Source of the DNA: Taenia hydatigena
Taxonomy: Eukaryota; Platyhelminthes; Cestoda; Cyclophyllidea; Taeniidae
Length of the DNA stretch: 64,000 nt
Direction of reading: 5' to 3'
Assembly: GCA_036345935.2 (NCBI GenBank)
Contig: JADWOT020000003.1
Location: 18,308,509-18,372,508 of the forward strand
Shown in pieces: positions 1-14,177 of the stretch. Both the position numbers and the translations under genes were made by a program. Position 1 is the first letter of the stretch, and the number at the start of each line of letters is the position of its first letter. The notes beneath the pieces are model-generated. The model saw nothing but the letters and a program-made list of their open reading frames with translations. It was not told where the DNA came from and searched no databases.

Positions 1-2489
1 TTATTTTAATTGTCCGAAAGAATAAGCATGGAACGCCGATTACTTTTTACAGTCAACGTGGGAGAATGTATTTTCGGGGGGTTTTTCTCAAAACCAGCAC
101 TGCGTGAAGTGAGGCATCGTGCGGCACATTGCTGGCCACCGTTGTTGCAACTAGGCCAAACCAATTTTAGCAATTCCCCTTTGGCCAAATAATGTAGCAG
201 GGGCAGGTCTTCATTTGCTCTGTCGCCAAATTGGGCCTGCAGCATAGTCTCACATCCCCAGCAGCAACACGCGGTTTGCCGCGGCCATTGGTCCTGAACG
301 CCGTACTCGCGTTAGAGGACAGTTTGAGGAGGCCTGCTAGGCCATCCCTCGCTCCAACCCCACCTCCCATCGCCTTAGCGCTATGTATTAAAGCAGAACG
401 GGAAAAGGAAAAAAAGATAAATAATACTGAGGGATAGAGCGCTTGGTTGCAGTACGGGGCTTTACCGTGTTTTGAGAATTCATTTTCCGTCGTTATTGAA
501 GTCCTTAAAATTACTTGCCAAGAAGCTAAGCGGCATAAATTTGTTTGCCTTGCTGGGTTTTATGACTTTTACTTGGACTTTAGCGGCTAATCCACTGAAA
601 AAATACTCCAGAGAAGCTTGGAGAGGGCAACAGCACTGATCCCACTTGTTTTAGAATTTCCCCCTGTTTGGGAATCGTATATAGGACAGGGGAATGTGTT
701 GATGGTCTCGTGAACGAAGCTGGCCTGAAGGCGGAGTCACCTAACAGAGGACGGAGTTTAAAGCATTTTCTTTAGATTAATGAATTACGTCCACTTCTCC
801 TCGCTGGTCAGCCATACCTATCAAGGTTTAATTCGGTTGGTAGAGAAGTGGAGAAGGTCTCGCGAGTTCACTTAAGTAACAACTTCATTCTGGTACCGTA
901 GACAGTTCCGTGACGAACTTTTCCCAACGGTTCACGGCTACGGCCAGTATCGCTCTAGTTGTTAGAAACAATATTGCACAAAGCAAGACTGGAGTAGTTA
1001 TCGAAGGAAAACGTCATCAACATCTTTTCATTTATGAGTCGCAATGAATCCTTCTATTCGCTCAGGTTAGGTTTCCTGTAAAATGAAGTTTACTTTCCAC
1101 TTTCGCCGATGTAGCGCTCCAAGACTTCTCTGAAGACGGAATACGTATTCTCTGTGTACGGAAAGGGTTTGGGAGACTACTATCGAGGCCCAAGAGGAAT
1201 ACAAACGATCCATTACCAAAGCTAAGACACCATCACGAGGACGGTGTGTCTAATACTTTCCCAAAGGAACAGCGTTTGTACCGAATCAGAGAAGCCTCAG
1301 AGTGCCTATGGAAGGGAATAAAAGGAGCCTACCTGGCGACTATTATAGTTAGCAACATCGCATAACAGAAGCACGTACCCTAAATACGTGGTTTTTTATG
1401 GACCTTTCAGCGATGCATCTGGGCCTGCGTTTGCAATTGCAGCCTTGGGCAAAAATAAGATGCTGCGCCTCTGCCCATTTTTATCCAAGCTAATCACTTC
1501 AAGGTTGTAGAAAGCAGGCAGTAATTATAGAAGGAGACTTTATGAAATCTCATGCAAGGCGTTAGACTGGGTCTGACCCCTGCGAATGAGTTAATAAGAG
1601 GGTTCTCACCTGTTCACTGTGCACACTTGTCATTCCGTTGTCCACTTCACTTGACGAGGACAATCTTGTGGAATTGTGAAGAAATTCGTTTCTTTTTTTA
1701 GCAAAAGGAAGAAGATTGAAGCAGGCCAATGGGAAAGAAAGACGAAGGAGGGAATTGTTGCTCGGGCAGAATATGTATTGTCATGAACACAAGGGCTGAG
1801 GCGGAGGCCATGTCACCCAGAGGAAGTGCAGAAGCGGAGTTTTAGTTCCCGCGTAACCAGAACTGGAGAGACAAGTAAATATTCATAGCTGGTTGAATTT
1901 AGATGCTTGGAAGTTAGTGACGGAGAGCTGCAACTGTAAAAGAATTATGCCAGAATACTCTGCATTCAAATACCCAAAATCGTAAGAGAAGGTATCGTGC
2001 TGTTCTGAGCCTGGATAATCCTCCATTTTTCCAATCAAATGAGTGGATGTCCTTGCAGAGAAATCATGCAGAAAGTACATTTTACGTTTATTAACTTTCG
2101 AGGCAAATATTCTAATCGGGGACTTCGAGTGTGAACTCGAGTTGGCCATGAATTACAGCCACAATTCCAATTTCCGCATCTGCCCATCGCCTCTATTTAG
2201 GTGAGCAATCTCCACGATTTTCACAAAAATGCACAATTTATTTAGTGCAAGCGTTTGATTTCTCCCAAAAGCGGAGGAGTGAATGAGGTAGATGATATCG
2301 CCTGCGCGTTGTCTTAAAAACACGGACCGAATTGTGCTATGGGAATGGAGAAGGAAGAGTGTGTGAAATCCCCACGTTGCTTCGTATGCGCGAGGATGGA
2401 GGAAATATGCCTCCTAGGCGTAATCAACTGTCTTTTTGGAATGGCAAGTTAACGTCAAGATGCGATATTCTGTTTCATAAAACCTTGTA

Positions 2490-2660
2490 GTAATTATGCT
2501 ATAGCACCCTGGGACTTCTCTAAAGAAGAAAGACAACATAATGCTGAGAGTGAATGTGTATTTTCGAACTTGAGGAGGGCCTGAGGCTACTACCATGGTC
2601 CAGAGGCCGAACCGCCTGAACTGAGCACCTACGTGGACTCTTTGCCAAAACTGAGAGTGA
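2490..2660 (-). repeat. Old reverse-oriented LTR-like copy
   Basis: The order of short blocks follows the reverse complement of the ~185-bp solo LTRs elsewhere in the window: a 'gacttctctaaagaagaaag' block, a 'gaatgtgta' block, then 'ctaccatggtccagaggcc'. These match the clean LTR's 'gaggctccctt', 'gtagaatatatat' and 'ctggcatggcccggagacc' positions. Divergence is high and the ends and target duplication are lost, so this is a probable relative rather than a certain one. Confidence 0.35.
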
Positions 2661-3744
2661 AATACCAATCCAGAGATGTAGTTCAAGCGTGGTGTCCACT
2701 CATCACCTAATAGATCGACAAAGAAGCTGGAATTTTACAGAATTGCTTCGGCCCGTAACTAGATAAATCACCGGAATCAATTTTGGTAATTCATCACAAA
2801 AGATTCAAGCGATCAGTTCAATAGCCTTGTTGAGCACATATTTCCTATCCGAAATGGTGTAAAATTGAAGCTTGAGCAGCGTTTTCCGCTGGCAGAAGTG
2901 GACAACTCCCCGTCAAATAGAAGATGGCATTATCTTGACAGTGCTTCCACTGCAACCAACATTGGATTAGAAGATAAAATCTGGCGAATCGTGGAATGTA
3001 CATGTTTTTCCAGAGGAAAATTTGGTGAGCTGGCAAAAATGAAGCCAGTGATAGTGTAAATCTTATAAAGCAATGGGGAGGATAAAAAGAGGTGAAATTT
3101 TGGACAAAAGGCGGAAGTTAGCTTAAGGTTAGAAGACTCATCTGTCCTGGAAAACCTTTTCCATCAAATAGCATGGAGACTTAGTTACTGGTTTAACTCT
3201 CGGTTTTGCTGGCGGGTCACTTAAGTGCTGCACCACGGTGCCCTTCAGCTCCTCTGAACTTCGGTAATGCATATTCTGTCTGGGTTTTATGTTCTTCTTC
3301 CTCTTCAGGGAGGTCTCAGGGTGCCACACCCATTTATATAAGGGTATATAAATGCTCTCTCCGGAAGCATTGAATTTAGGGCTCGCACAAATATGGGATC
3401 CGCTTTAGGCATATCCTTCCACTGATTGTATGGAATGTTTCAGAGGATATTGTGTCAGTAATCGTAGCTAGCTGATAAAGAAGGCTAGCCACATGGCTAG
3501 ACCTGATGTGCAGCTCCAATTTTGAGTTACGAATGGGTGAAGCGGAAATGAGGCGCTTAGCATTTAGCCCTTCAAAACTGGGTCATAAAGAGGTCCGTTT
3601 CCAATGCAGCAAAATGAGTCACGCTGATGGGGCTGGAAGACAGCATTGGCCAATTTTAATTGTCCAGAGCTTGCAATTGCATATTTGGCCACAACACAAT
3701 ATCACACTGTATGGCACGCAGCACTAAAGTGAGAACAAAGGAGC

Positions 3745-4105
3745 AACGAGGAATGGACGCGAATCCTCACCCCATGGAACTGTGTTAAATCTCCCCAGTT
3801 ATTACTTGATCGACGATAGACATACGCATTGATCAGCACATCCACGCCAGATTCCTTCCGAGTCGCACGCAATGTCGATGACTGGCGTAGTTTGCTTGTG
3901 GATGTATCCTTACAGCGCCGAATACGTTGTGATGGCCGGCGCGGGAGGTTGACCGAAGGGATAGCTTAGGTACGAGCTTCAAAAGGGCAAGGAAGCGGTT
4001 ATGGTAAAGGGACCACTTGGGGGTTGACCTGTTGCACGTAAACTGAGCGATCAGGCCTTTGGTCCATGCATATTCTACCCTAGCGCTGTGTCTACATTCC
4101 ACTTC
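3745..4105 (+). repeat. TRIM internal-region copy (decayed)
   Basis: The block shares a 23-base identity (3768-3790) with 7839-7861. Downstream it has the string 'gatggccggcgcgggaggtt' near 3931, which recurs in altered form near 17703, 47086 and 12020. In the TRIM at 46451-47332 the matching string lies inside the element just before the 3' LTR, so I read this as a piece of internal region. No coding potential is evident. Confidence 0.4.
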
Positions 4106-5214
4106 GGCAAAGCCTCGGAGTAATGCAACGCTCTTGAATTTTGAACACCTTTATAACCTTAATTGTAGTAATAATTTAATTCGTCCCTGATTTCCCCATT
4201 ATCACATGCATGTGTTGGCTAACTCTCATGACGTTTCACTGTGCCACTTATGTCCCATTTCTATCATGCAGTAAGACTTAAGATTAAACCCTAAACTAAT
4301 CCCTGACGCCGTATGCTGAGCTGGCGACTGAACTGCTTTAACAGGAAAATGTAGGATAATTGAGGACATAAATTATGCAATACACCCACCCACACACACA
4401 ACCTCTTTACTAAGAGTACAAATGTCTTGAAAATGTGCATCATTCACCAAGATTTGGTGGTGCTGACTCCTCTGGGAAATTTACATGATGAAAAACGCAT
4501 TTTGCCTTTTTTTAAAGGCATAAAACTCGGCCAATGATGAGGTACGAAGTTGCTAATTAGTGGAATGCGAATGTCCTGTCTCATTTATCCATGGAGCACA
4601 CGGTTTTTGTGTTGAGGAGGACGCCACCTAACAGTACTACTTTTTAAATACCAAAATGTGGCATATCTTTTGAGGCATTGGGAATGCATATTAATTAATT
4701 CTTGATTTGTCCGTAGACACGAGTATTTTATGACGGGAGTAGGGGCAAGGCTTTGCTTCAAACTCTCTTATAACAGTCATTTCTCACCCCTTTGTCCTTG
4801 GAATGGTAAGAAGGAAGGTAGGAGAGTCGATGCGTTTACATTTAATTCCAAATCTTTAAGTTTATAGTATTTCAAAGGTGCGCAACTAGACGCAATTTAG
4901 GCACTAAGTTCTGGTGTTAAGGGAGTGGTATGGGGAAACCTTGGCTCGGAAGGCCGTGGAACCGACTGTTTGCGTTAAGACTGATAAACGTAGGGTTATC
5001 CCACAGCTTGCAACGATTTCAATTTTGTTAATGGCCCAATTAAGTTGTGACTAATGATAAAATAAAGGCAACAGCACCACAAAGTAGGAATTTGACCCCT
5101 TCAAACGGTCCAGCATCATCCAATAATTTGAATGGGAATAACGACGTGGGGGATCAGTTGGAATCCCACCACTTTGAAGGATAGCTATCTTCTCCTGTAT
5201 TGAAAAGTGTTTGC

Positions 5215-5360
5215 TTCGATGGTGCATCTCCCCAAGGCTTCCTTTAGGGTAAAAAATGGCATAATACTCGGGCAGAATGTATGTGTTGCAGGCGTAGAGT
5301 GGGGCTTAGGTCTACACGCATGGACCAGAGGCCAGTCCAACTGGTGAATGTGAAGTTGCC
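5215..5360 (-). repeat. Old reverse-oriented LTR-like copy
   Basis: Contains 'ctcgggcagaatgtatgtgt' at about 5268 and 'catggaccagaggccagtcc' at about 5319, in the order expected for a diverged reverse complement of the solo LTRs. The same pair of blocks is seen near 56,850-56,900. Ends are not definable. Confidence 0.4.
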
Positions 5361-5609
5361 GAGCACCAAACAACCAAAGTGTCACATAGCTTCTTTCCGT
5401 AATCAATCTCCCCCCGTCTGCTGCTGTCACAATGAAATCGGTGCAGTTAAGAAAATATCCGCGGACCATAAGACCGCACTAGCCCTTGAATTTGAGTGCG
5501 ATAGAGAAGATACTTGATCGCAACGTCACTCATACTATTTACAGATTCTACTAAACCTAAAGTTACGTTTTATGTAGGAACTGGATTTAAAGACGGAGGC
5601 ATATTTTGA

Positions 5610-5750
5610 CCATTACGACCGTCGAGACTTCTCCGAAGAAGGAAGAAGTAGTGCAATTGGGCAGACTATGCCTTGTTGACGTGAAACAGAGCTTGAGCCT
5701 ACTGCCATTGTCCGGAGGTACAGCGATGGAGATCCAAAGTGATCCCTTTC
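5610..5750 (-). repeat. Old reverse-oriented LTR-like copy
   Basis: Has 'gagacttctccgaagaagga' at about 5624, a 'gggcagactatg' block and 'ctactgccattgtccggagg'. This order and spacing resemble the copies at 2490-2660, 56,805 and 61,640. No target duplication is recognisable. Confidence 0.35.
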
Positions 5751-7439
5751 CCCAAATCAAGAGTCGAGCGAACAACTAACGGGTTAAATGTGAATGGACC
5801 AAATGAAGTGCCAAATAATTTCCTCGAGTTTATTGTTTGTTGAATTATTTCTGGTTTACTAATAACTTCTATCACATTATAAGAAGGCTTGTACCAAGTT
5901 CTTTCAAAATAGCTTGATGCTAACCCCAAGGACATCCAGTGAGAGTCGTGTAGGTTTTAGAGGCAAGCGCATTTGTATTCACTCTGCCATCCTTTAAAAC
6001 CTAAATTGGTATCCTAAGGATCTGTTCATTTAAAAGGTCCCCAGACAGCATAACGTATGCATGATGTATGTATAGCATGTGTCTGGGGCGCATAGCCACA
6101 CTTTTTTTATTTTTTGAAAAGTAGTTGAATTTGTCAGGCCGCGTGTACAAACGCCAGAACAGCAGATAAATGGGCTGTGGTTGTTCGTTTGCCTCAGCGA
6201 TTCAGAAAGCAAGCTCTAGTCCATTCAGTCAGAAAAGATAGACTCTTTAAGCCATCGGCACGCCTAAAATTACTTTTACTACTTTTCAATGCTAAAATCC
6301 ATCTATGGAGCCTGCTTCGCCACTACTTAAATTACTGCAGCTAGCAGCACATCGGCATTACCCCCTTTTAATGCCAATTTCTTAATCTGCTCCTCATCGC
6401 TTATCTTTTTAGACCATTGTGGCATGCTTATCAACTTCCCATGGATTCGTCTGATTTTTTTAATGTTATGTTTGGAGTTCAAGCACTGAGTGGCTACTTA
6501 AATAACCATTTAAGTAGGCTGCTAGCCTTTCTTCTGTTGCACGCACTATTGGAACTTTGTATGCTTTTGGTGTTAAAATTAAAAAAGTGTGGCTTTAATT
6601 ATATCAAAAAGTCAAAATAGGCTTTCGTATATGCGAGTTTTGCTTTCCAAAAAGCGCATCAAAGGAGACTGTGAGTTCATCATTAAACTATAACTTTTCC
6701 ACCAGCTCAACTGCCACGCAAATTCTAGCATACCTTATTTTTAAAGCTCCAATCCCATCTAGCACAAACTTTTATGACAGTCCATTACAACAAAGCACAA
6801 TGAAAATCCAGTTAGGGGAGTAGAAAGAGTAAGAGGGTGCTAGGGCTTCCAATGTCTACAATAATTTATCGTTTTTCTTGCTTAGCTAGAAATAAGGCGC
6901 ATCTGGCATTACGATTAGTAGAGGGCTATAAAGAAATGCATTATGACTGCCTCAATTCCATCTAGGACTAGTGTTTGTGAGGTGCTTGCCAGCACGCCTA
7001 CTTCACTCTCCTCCGGGATACATCGATATCACATTTTTCACAGCGCATTCGTTTGCCAGGCAGCGGGACTAAGCAAATGTTATGGGGATTGGGTAAATTT
7101 TCAGCCCTTTGCTACAAAAGCGAAGTTGTTATGACGACAAGGCACTAATATCACTGACTCACCTAATGTCACCCTCTGTACCCACGCTGCTGACGTCGTA
7201 GGGGCTTTTCACACGTCACACCCACAAATTTCACTTCAAGCAAATTTGTGCGAAATTTAAGACAGCTATTCGGATTCTTCACCCATTTATTTTAAGAGCA
7301 GTCCAAATATCACTAAAATCGGTATTTACCGACAGTTTTATACACGGACTCTTTATTAACTTCGTATTTATAGAACGGACCACTTTGGCGCCCGGCCATT
7401 GTACCTTCGGCAGGCGGTCGGGTATCCAGCTTTTGCTCG

Positions 7440-8120
7440 TAGCGCCATTTCTTTTGTCTTCAGGAGACTCCTAGGAAACTACGCCGGTGGGAACGGAAAA
7501 CCAACCCAATCTTAAGAGGCATCTATCAGGGTTTCTACTGCTTGATGCTAAACCTTGGCGGGGCAGAAGAAGTGCGCATACTACAGATAGGGAAATTGGT
7601 GACTTCACATAACGCAAAGGCTGTTAATGACGTCTACCTTCAGCAACTATCAAAAAATGTGGCGTCACTTGAAGTGAAATATCTGGGGATTGCATTAAGG
7701 TGCTGCCTACAGTGTCAGTTGGGTGACCTAGCCCCAACCCCTCTTCCACTTCTCTGCAAGCTGGATAGACTCGGACAGGTGTGGCCGCGGAGCCCTAAAG
7801 TGAGAAAAGTGGTAAGGATGAATAAAAGCCGAACCCTCCACCCCATGGAACTGTGTTAAATTCCGTCCTTTGTTACAGGATTCTGCCTTAAGGCCAGTTT
7901 CGTCACGACAACCGATAGAGGCACATGATGGCCAGCACAATTCCCTGTGCCAGAATAGGGTAAAACTCCAGATCTCAGTAACGGCGCAATCTGATACGCC
8001 CTCAGATGTGCCCGATTTCGATGACTGGTACTGATGGCTCGTGGGCATATTTTTCCCCACAGTAGTGACTCAATTTGGTAGTCGACGTAAGAAGTTAACC
8101 ATGAACAGCGCCGGTGGCGG
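7440..8120 (+). repeat. TRIM-like copy: LTR end, primer-site-like start and internal region
   Basis: At about 7455-7473 the sequence resembles the 3' end of the solo LTR (a cttttgtcttcaggagactc-type block). It is followed directly by 'ccggtgggaacggaaa', which resembles the 'ttggtggcagcggaaa' found right after the 5' LTR of the TRIM at 46,804. Downstream come the 23-base block shared with 3768-3790 and a 'gatggccagcacaatt' stretch similar to 46,926. A clear 3' LTR is not visible. I take this as a decayed family member. Confidence 0.35.
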
Positions 8121-11100
8121 CACTCTAAAGTATAGAGGGACTATATACTACTTTGATTGGATGCTAAACATTTGATTTTGGCAAAGGGTTGCTTGGTGTC
8201 TTGGTTACTCCACCTCCTCCGGGTAGTCTGGTCTCCCGTCTGTGCGTTGACAATGCATACTAACCTTCACGGCAACCTTGAGATACCCCGACGAACTTTG
8301 GTTATGATCCGGTGCGCGGAGCATTGCCTCATTTTTTGGTTCTTGTACAAAAGCAATCCAGTTCTGCTTTTTTTTGCTTAATCAACTTATTTTCATACTG
8401 TTTGGCATCCACTTTGATCTTCAACACAAAAGTTATGAATTTTTAACCTTTTCTTTCCCTAATGTGGAAACACTTAGCTTTACAACACACTCAGGCGGAG
8501 CAGTAAAGTCCCCGCACTAAACATCTGAGGCGAATAATGGCATTGCGATTATTTTTAGACCTACATTGTGTAAATCTTTTATGAAATCTGTGGTTTCTCA
8601 GACGTGGCTGTTTTTAGACCACAGAATCTTCTCACACGACGCTACCTAGACGCCTTCTTCGATAGAACATTTCTTAGTCTTCCTCTTCTTCAAGTCAATG
8701 ACTGCCAATTTTTCCCAGCCAATGACATTTAGGCTGACTGACAAGTTGCATTTTGGGCAGGCTTTGTTTGAAGGGAAAGATTATGCCAAGATGACCAGTG
8801 AGTTAAATTAGGTTTGGCAGCTGGCTGTTAGGCCTTGGACGCGAGGTAGCCCACGTCTTGCAAAGCCTGCAATTCTCCTCTTATTTTTAAATGGGGAATA
8901 ACAAAACAACATGGGCTGAAAATAAAGCTAAATTTAAACCAACGCGATGTTCTCATCACTCAGTTGAACCTTGCCAATAGGTCAGTTAAATCCTTGTAAC
9001 TTGCGTAGAGACACTACAATTCGGACAACACTCTGGAGTTGCCAAGAGCTCAAAAGGTTTAGCTAGTTTGGCGGTGGCGACTCTTTTGATTGCGCCACTT
9101 TTACAAACTTCTTTAATCTAGGTCAGTTTATTTGACCTTTAGCTTGGTCAGGCGTCCACCTGGCGTCCTATTTTTCCAGTAGGAAAACAGTCAACAGACT
9201 GTTTTACCAACCACAAAAGGAATTCACTATTCAAACCTTGGCTTCACATTTCAGTGCTCCATAGCCGGTAGTCAAATAGCATTCCAGTGTCAATTATTTC
9301 CCCTTAACTAGCTCAACTTGAGGGTTATTAAACCGGTGGAAGGCCCAACTACAGGCGCAACTGAAGCGCATAAAAGGGCCATCTACAGGCCTGTTGAATT
9401 GCGTGGCTTCAGCAGTAGCTAATGGAAACGAGATGGCTCTAATTTCATTAACTGGTTTAATTTAACTTGGCTTTAGAAAACCTCCTCCCCCCCCGCCTCC
9501 TGGGTGGTCTCGACCACCCACTCGCCAATCAACGTAAGCGCAGCTCTACAACAAAATCGATAGCTCTGAATGGATCGGACCACACGCGTTGCCACTTTGA
9601 CGCGTTTCTTTGTTTAAGCTGTCCCCTCACCCCGGATTCGCCTCTTTGCCTACGACCTTAAGACATGGAGGGCTACGGCTCATCATCAAAGCTCCCGCTC
9701 CTTTGTTACGGTGATGTAAAATTAAACTACTTTGATGGCCTATCTTACAATACTCTTAATCGTCGCATTCATTTATGACCCCAATTTAGTATGCTATACG
9801 CTGGTTGTTTGTTTAACTCTCTTTGTTATGGCGAAAGAGCCATTTGGGTGCTCTACCATCGTGTCTTCGCCGGGTGGACAGGCTCTCGGATCACGCTAGT
9901 TGCCCCATGCTCGAGTGTTATGCTTCCTCTTGCCTTTAGGAAGGAAACATTTGTCAAGCAGTAATCAAAACCGGCAAATGGATTTTCTTTCTTATACTGG
10001 ATTGGATGATTCGGTAAAAAAAGCTGAAAACGAAGGCCTTCTAACGTGTCATGGCTAATTTCAGGGTCACTACGCAGAGGTGCTTTAACCAAGCTACTAA
10101 TTCAAAGCGAAGAAAAATTATCCACATGGGACTCGTACAAAGTAGACAGCTTATTTTGTGCCTCTGGCCACACGATTCGCCTAGCATTCTGTACTTGCAT
10201 TTAAAGCAACGAATATCCCTCTCTTGCTGCCAGCTGGGAGTGCCCCAACCATCCACAATTCTGTTTAAATCTTGGACAAAATAATCGCATTTGTTTAGTT
10301 AAAAGTTGAGTCGGTGGAACTCTTTTGAACCAAAATGCGCATGACCTCCTCCCTCAAAATGGGCGATTCGCCCAAACGCCTTTGTCAGTTTGAATTGGAG
10401 CGGTCTCCAAAACACAATTAGTTTCACAATGTCCTGATAACCTTTGATATAGCGAAAAATAAAAGTTTTTGCAAGAAAACACGTCTTTCGAGGGCGTACA
10501 TTGCATGCGTTGGCGCATGGCAGCACGAACAGCCGCAGTGCATGCAAACGGGCGCTTTGCGCCTCAAGCCTTTTTCCTCCCTCATGGATAGTAGAACTTG
10601 GGAGGCTCGAAAGAAAAGCAACTTTGCCAAAATCTCACCCAACTTGGTCAATTTTAAACCAAGATAACGTTGTTCCTCAGCCTAAACTTTCATTTAAGTC
10701 ACAACATGGTGACTTGCCGTGACCAGAGCATTGTGAGAATCACAATTCCACGGAAAGAGGAATGTAGAAATCATTTTTACTACCTGAATAGCCTTAGGCG
10801 TGTTCATGTTTACCTCCTCACCTCGGATGGTTCACGTTAAGGATATCAGGTGGATGTTGTCCTCTGGGTTATAAACACGGGAACCTTTCCATCTCTCCTT
10901 CAATTACTTGAACTGTTCTAACCTCGAATCCGCAATTTTTGCCTGTGAAAGTATCAGTGAAAGATTTTTTTGCTGTCGCCGATTGTAATTTGATAGCCAC
11001 ACATTCTAAAGTAACATTTTGAGAAGTATTTGGCATTTGAGGCTATTTTCTGGTCGAGCCTTCACGGGGCGTCTTCACCCCTTCTTGCCAGGCAGGTGTA

Positions 11101-14100
11101 AAATTGCGCCCCCTTTGTCAAGGAACTGCCAGTTATGAAGCTAATGGGCATTAAACACATTCCATTAAAAATTTTCATTTATGGGAGTGGCTCCAGTAAA
11201 AGTGCTTTTAATTGCACTAACTTTAACTACTGGCTCCACTAAATTCCCATCCATTCGTGTGATCACTCCAGTGGCATAATTTAAGTTCTCAACGGCAGCA
11301 ATTGAAGGTAAGGTATTGCAAAGATCCATCAAACTTGTTCCATCAATCCACTCCTGCACGAACTTTTGTAGAGAGAGAGGTTTCAACGGGAAGCTCTCTT
11401 ACTTTACCTGGCGATCGTTTCCCGCGTTCCTTTTCTGGTACTAATCCGTACCATGGGAAACATAGGATTCGCCTTTACCGTGGTCACAAAGTACGGCATC
11501 ACCGCAGAGCAATCACAGCCTTCAACGGAGCGAAAGCAATGCCTTTCACAGGAGACTTCGCCTTACCGGCGCCGATCGGATCCCGCCCTCGAAGAAGCAA
11601 ATGCACAATTTTCAGACGACGCTACTTTGAAGCAATGATCTTGGGCAAAATCTAGGAAAAAAAAGGAATTGTCTCTATGGCGTTCCATCTATGTATGCAT
11701 GGTTTAGTACTGAAAGCGTCTTTACCTCATAGCGCTATCATCCGAGGGGTAGAGATGATGCAAACGGACAGGGGAAGGGATTTACCACGACGATCGTTAA
11801 TGCTTTCATTAATATTCCTTCTAGTTTTCCGAGTCGCAAACCATCAATCTTAATAGTCCAAGAACGGCGGTGGTAAAGTTGTATGATTAAGGCGAGGATC
11901 TTAAATAAAGGGCTTGCTAACTAGAAAATGCTGCCCTACTGCTGAGAGGGACCTGAGACGTCGTAAGTAGGCGTTATTCCAGTTGCACGCGAATTCGATG
12001 ACTAGCTTGTGCGACGTTGTGACGATTGACGTGGGAGGGCTGGCAAGGAGAGGCGTCAGAAAGACGCTCAATTGTTATTTTACTTCTCGATGTTGGTAAC
12101 GAACCTTCGTCGGGCGGTCTAGCCTCCAAAAAATGTCGGTAGCTACCAAGCCCTTCTGCATGTTGACAGTGCACATTCTGCCCGAGTATCAGGACTTGGA
12201 GAAGTCTGGCGGCTTCGTTCATCTGTCCTGCCTAGCTAAGCACGCCAGCACTGCGAGAACACCTTTGCTGAGCAGTCGAGTGGAGCTGTCGTAAAGTACG
12301 CAGCTTAACATGGGCACTCCCTGGAAATTGTTTGTGGAATCTCTATCACCTAGTCAAAATTACGCATCACAATCCATGGGGAAGAAAAATGTCCTTGGAA
12401 GTGCGACAATTAACGCAAGATCAGCCGATTGTTTAGCCAGAGGTTTCGAAGCTGGGCAAATTGATTGAGCCTTTTTCTGTTTTATACTGGTGAGCAACTG
12501 TAATCTCTTTATTTTTTTCCAACTACCCAGCAATGGAGTAATTAGCTAGTCGTGACAAATACACTGGCAGATGTTGTGTGAGGAGAAGGGAAACGAGAGT
12601 TTTGGATGCGCATGGTCTTTCTAGCACGATATTATAATAATTCACAAATGATTTAGCGTTTGAATGATTGCTATCTCCTTTCTACATTTGACTAATTTAT
12701 CTAGGGTGGAGTAAACCGGGCTAATTCACCGCCTTATTCCTGTGATAGAGGTCTCGACGTTCACCTCCAGATGCAAAGCGGCCAAGATCTAGACGAGCCT
12801 TACCAACTCTTGTTGAGGCTACTCTGAGATCAATGCTCGTTTATTTTCCATCTATTTTTGCAATTGTGTGACGTAGCGCCATCCATATGATCAGCGATGG
12901 CGCGATAACTGCTACGAGACCCAGCTAGCAGGTGTTAGCGACAGGCGAGGCGAACTCGGTGGGCACGATGAGCAGTGAGATAGTAAAGCAATGTGCCGGA
13001 CGTTGGCAAAGGCGTCATGACGTCAACGTGGGAAGAGGAGAACGGGTTGTTTCCCCGTGGGGCAACTCTGATAAGTCCGGGAAATTCGGTTCGTAGAGGA
13101 GCTAAACATCTAAGTAAATGCAAACCCCACTTTTATACAAACAATGATGCCTTGGTGTTTGTTTCAGATAAGGATCGGTCGCCTTTAAGGATTTGCCAAA
13201 TGAATAGGCGAAGTCGCCCAAAAGACTTCTATAATTATGGAAAGGCATGCATGGATTCCATTGGTCTACTATTTCTTCTACTGCGCTGGTTGGCTGTTCA
13301 GCTCTCGGTTTTGGTAAAGCGGTTACTTATGTGTCCCGCGATTTTGCCTCTGTCAGGAAGTCTAGCTTCCAGGTCATGCCAGTAGCCCCGACTTTTCCGC
13401 ACATCGAAGTTGCATACTCTCTCTTGTCTTCTAAAGAGTCTCGAAGGTCTGCATTTTCTTCCGAAATCATCTTATCAAAAGTTTTCCAGTCAATAAGATG
13501 GTCAAATTGGACTGCAGTTTAGGAATTCGCAGCGCAGGCAAATTCGCCAATCAGGAGTGCGGGAATGTGGGTGGACGGTCAATGGGTGAACTTTTTTCAT
13601 GCCAAAAAGTTCAAAAGCCTAAACGACCGATTACTTATTTACTTTAGGTTAAGATGACCCCAAAAGTTGGGAGCACAAGAGCTGCTTTACGCCTGTGACC
13701 CCGCACGATGGCCGAGGCCCTCCCCCCCACCCCCATTTAGCCCTCGTACGTCCAATTGAAACGCCAGTGGGGACAGCAAATGCAACGCCACATTTCATCC
13801 CTTTTTAATTATAGCTTTATGATGGCAATGGAATTCGCCAATCACCTCCTTGTCAGGTGGCAATTTGGGAAACATTCCACAATCGTGATGTGATTTAATT
13901 GAGGAGTAAGAGGTGAGGTGAAGAGGAGATTATCCTTGCCACAGTTGGGCTTGTAGCAAATATGGAACAAGAAGTTAGTCAATTATTCAGCTGAATAAAC
14001 TGCCAAGTTTGTGTCAAACTGCTTTTAACCAACTGCTTACCTCTTGCTACTTTATTAGGCTAGTAGAAGGTGAATTTCCAGCAAACTCTGCGTTGAAATC

Positions 14101-14177
14101 GCCCTCGGATCCAACACATTTTGTGAAGCCGCGTCGATAAATATCATGTGACCTCCAACGCCAAGGGATGTGTCGGC

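Larger units (their letters stand above)
1..14177. other. Gene-poor flank with decayed repeats
   Basis: I find no coding region here that I can support. Open frames are short, lack family features and do not join through good splice sites. What I do recognise is diverged copies of the window's LTR/TRIM family: reverse-orientation LTR-like blocks near 1110-1220, 1715-1840, 2490-2660, 5215-5360 and 5610-5750, and TRIM-internal-like blocks near 3745-4105, 7440-8120 and 11985-12140. A 23-base block is identical at 3768-3790 and 7839-7861. The remaining stretches (for example 8.2-11.9 kb and 12.2-14.1 kb) show nothing I can name. Confidence 0.6.

Noticed and set aside
10041..10290. Minus-strand frame with two CxxC pairs ('CFKC', 'CLLC') at 10.1-10.25 kb
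   Set aside because: No known finger spacing, no good splice partners and no neighbouring exons; most likely chance or old repeat.
11165..11386. Minus-strand 73-codon frame that reads like protein
   Set aside because: No domain recognised and no flanking exons; composition alone is not enough.
13247..13522. Plus-strand 91-codon frame
   Set aside because: No motif and no start context or splice partners.
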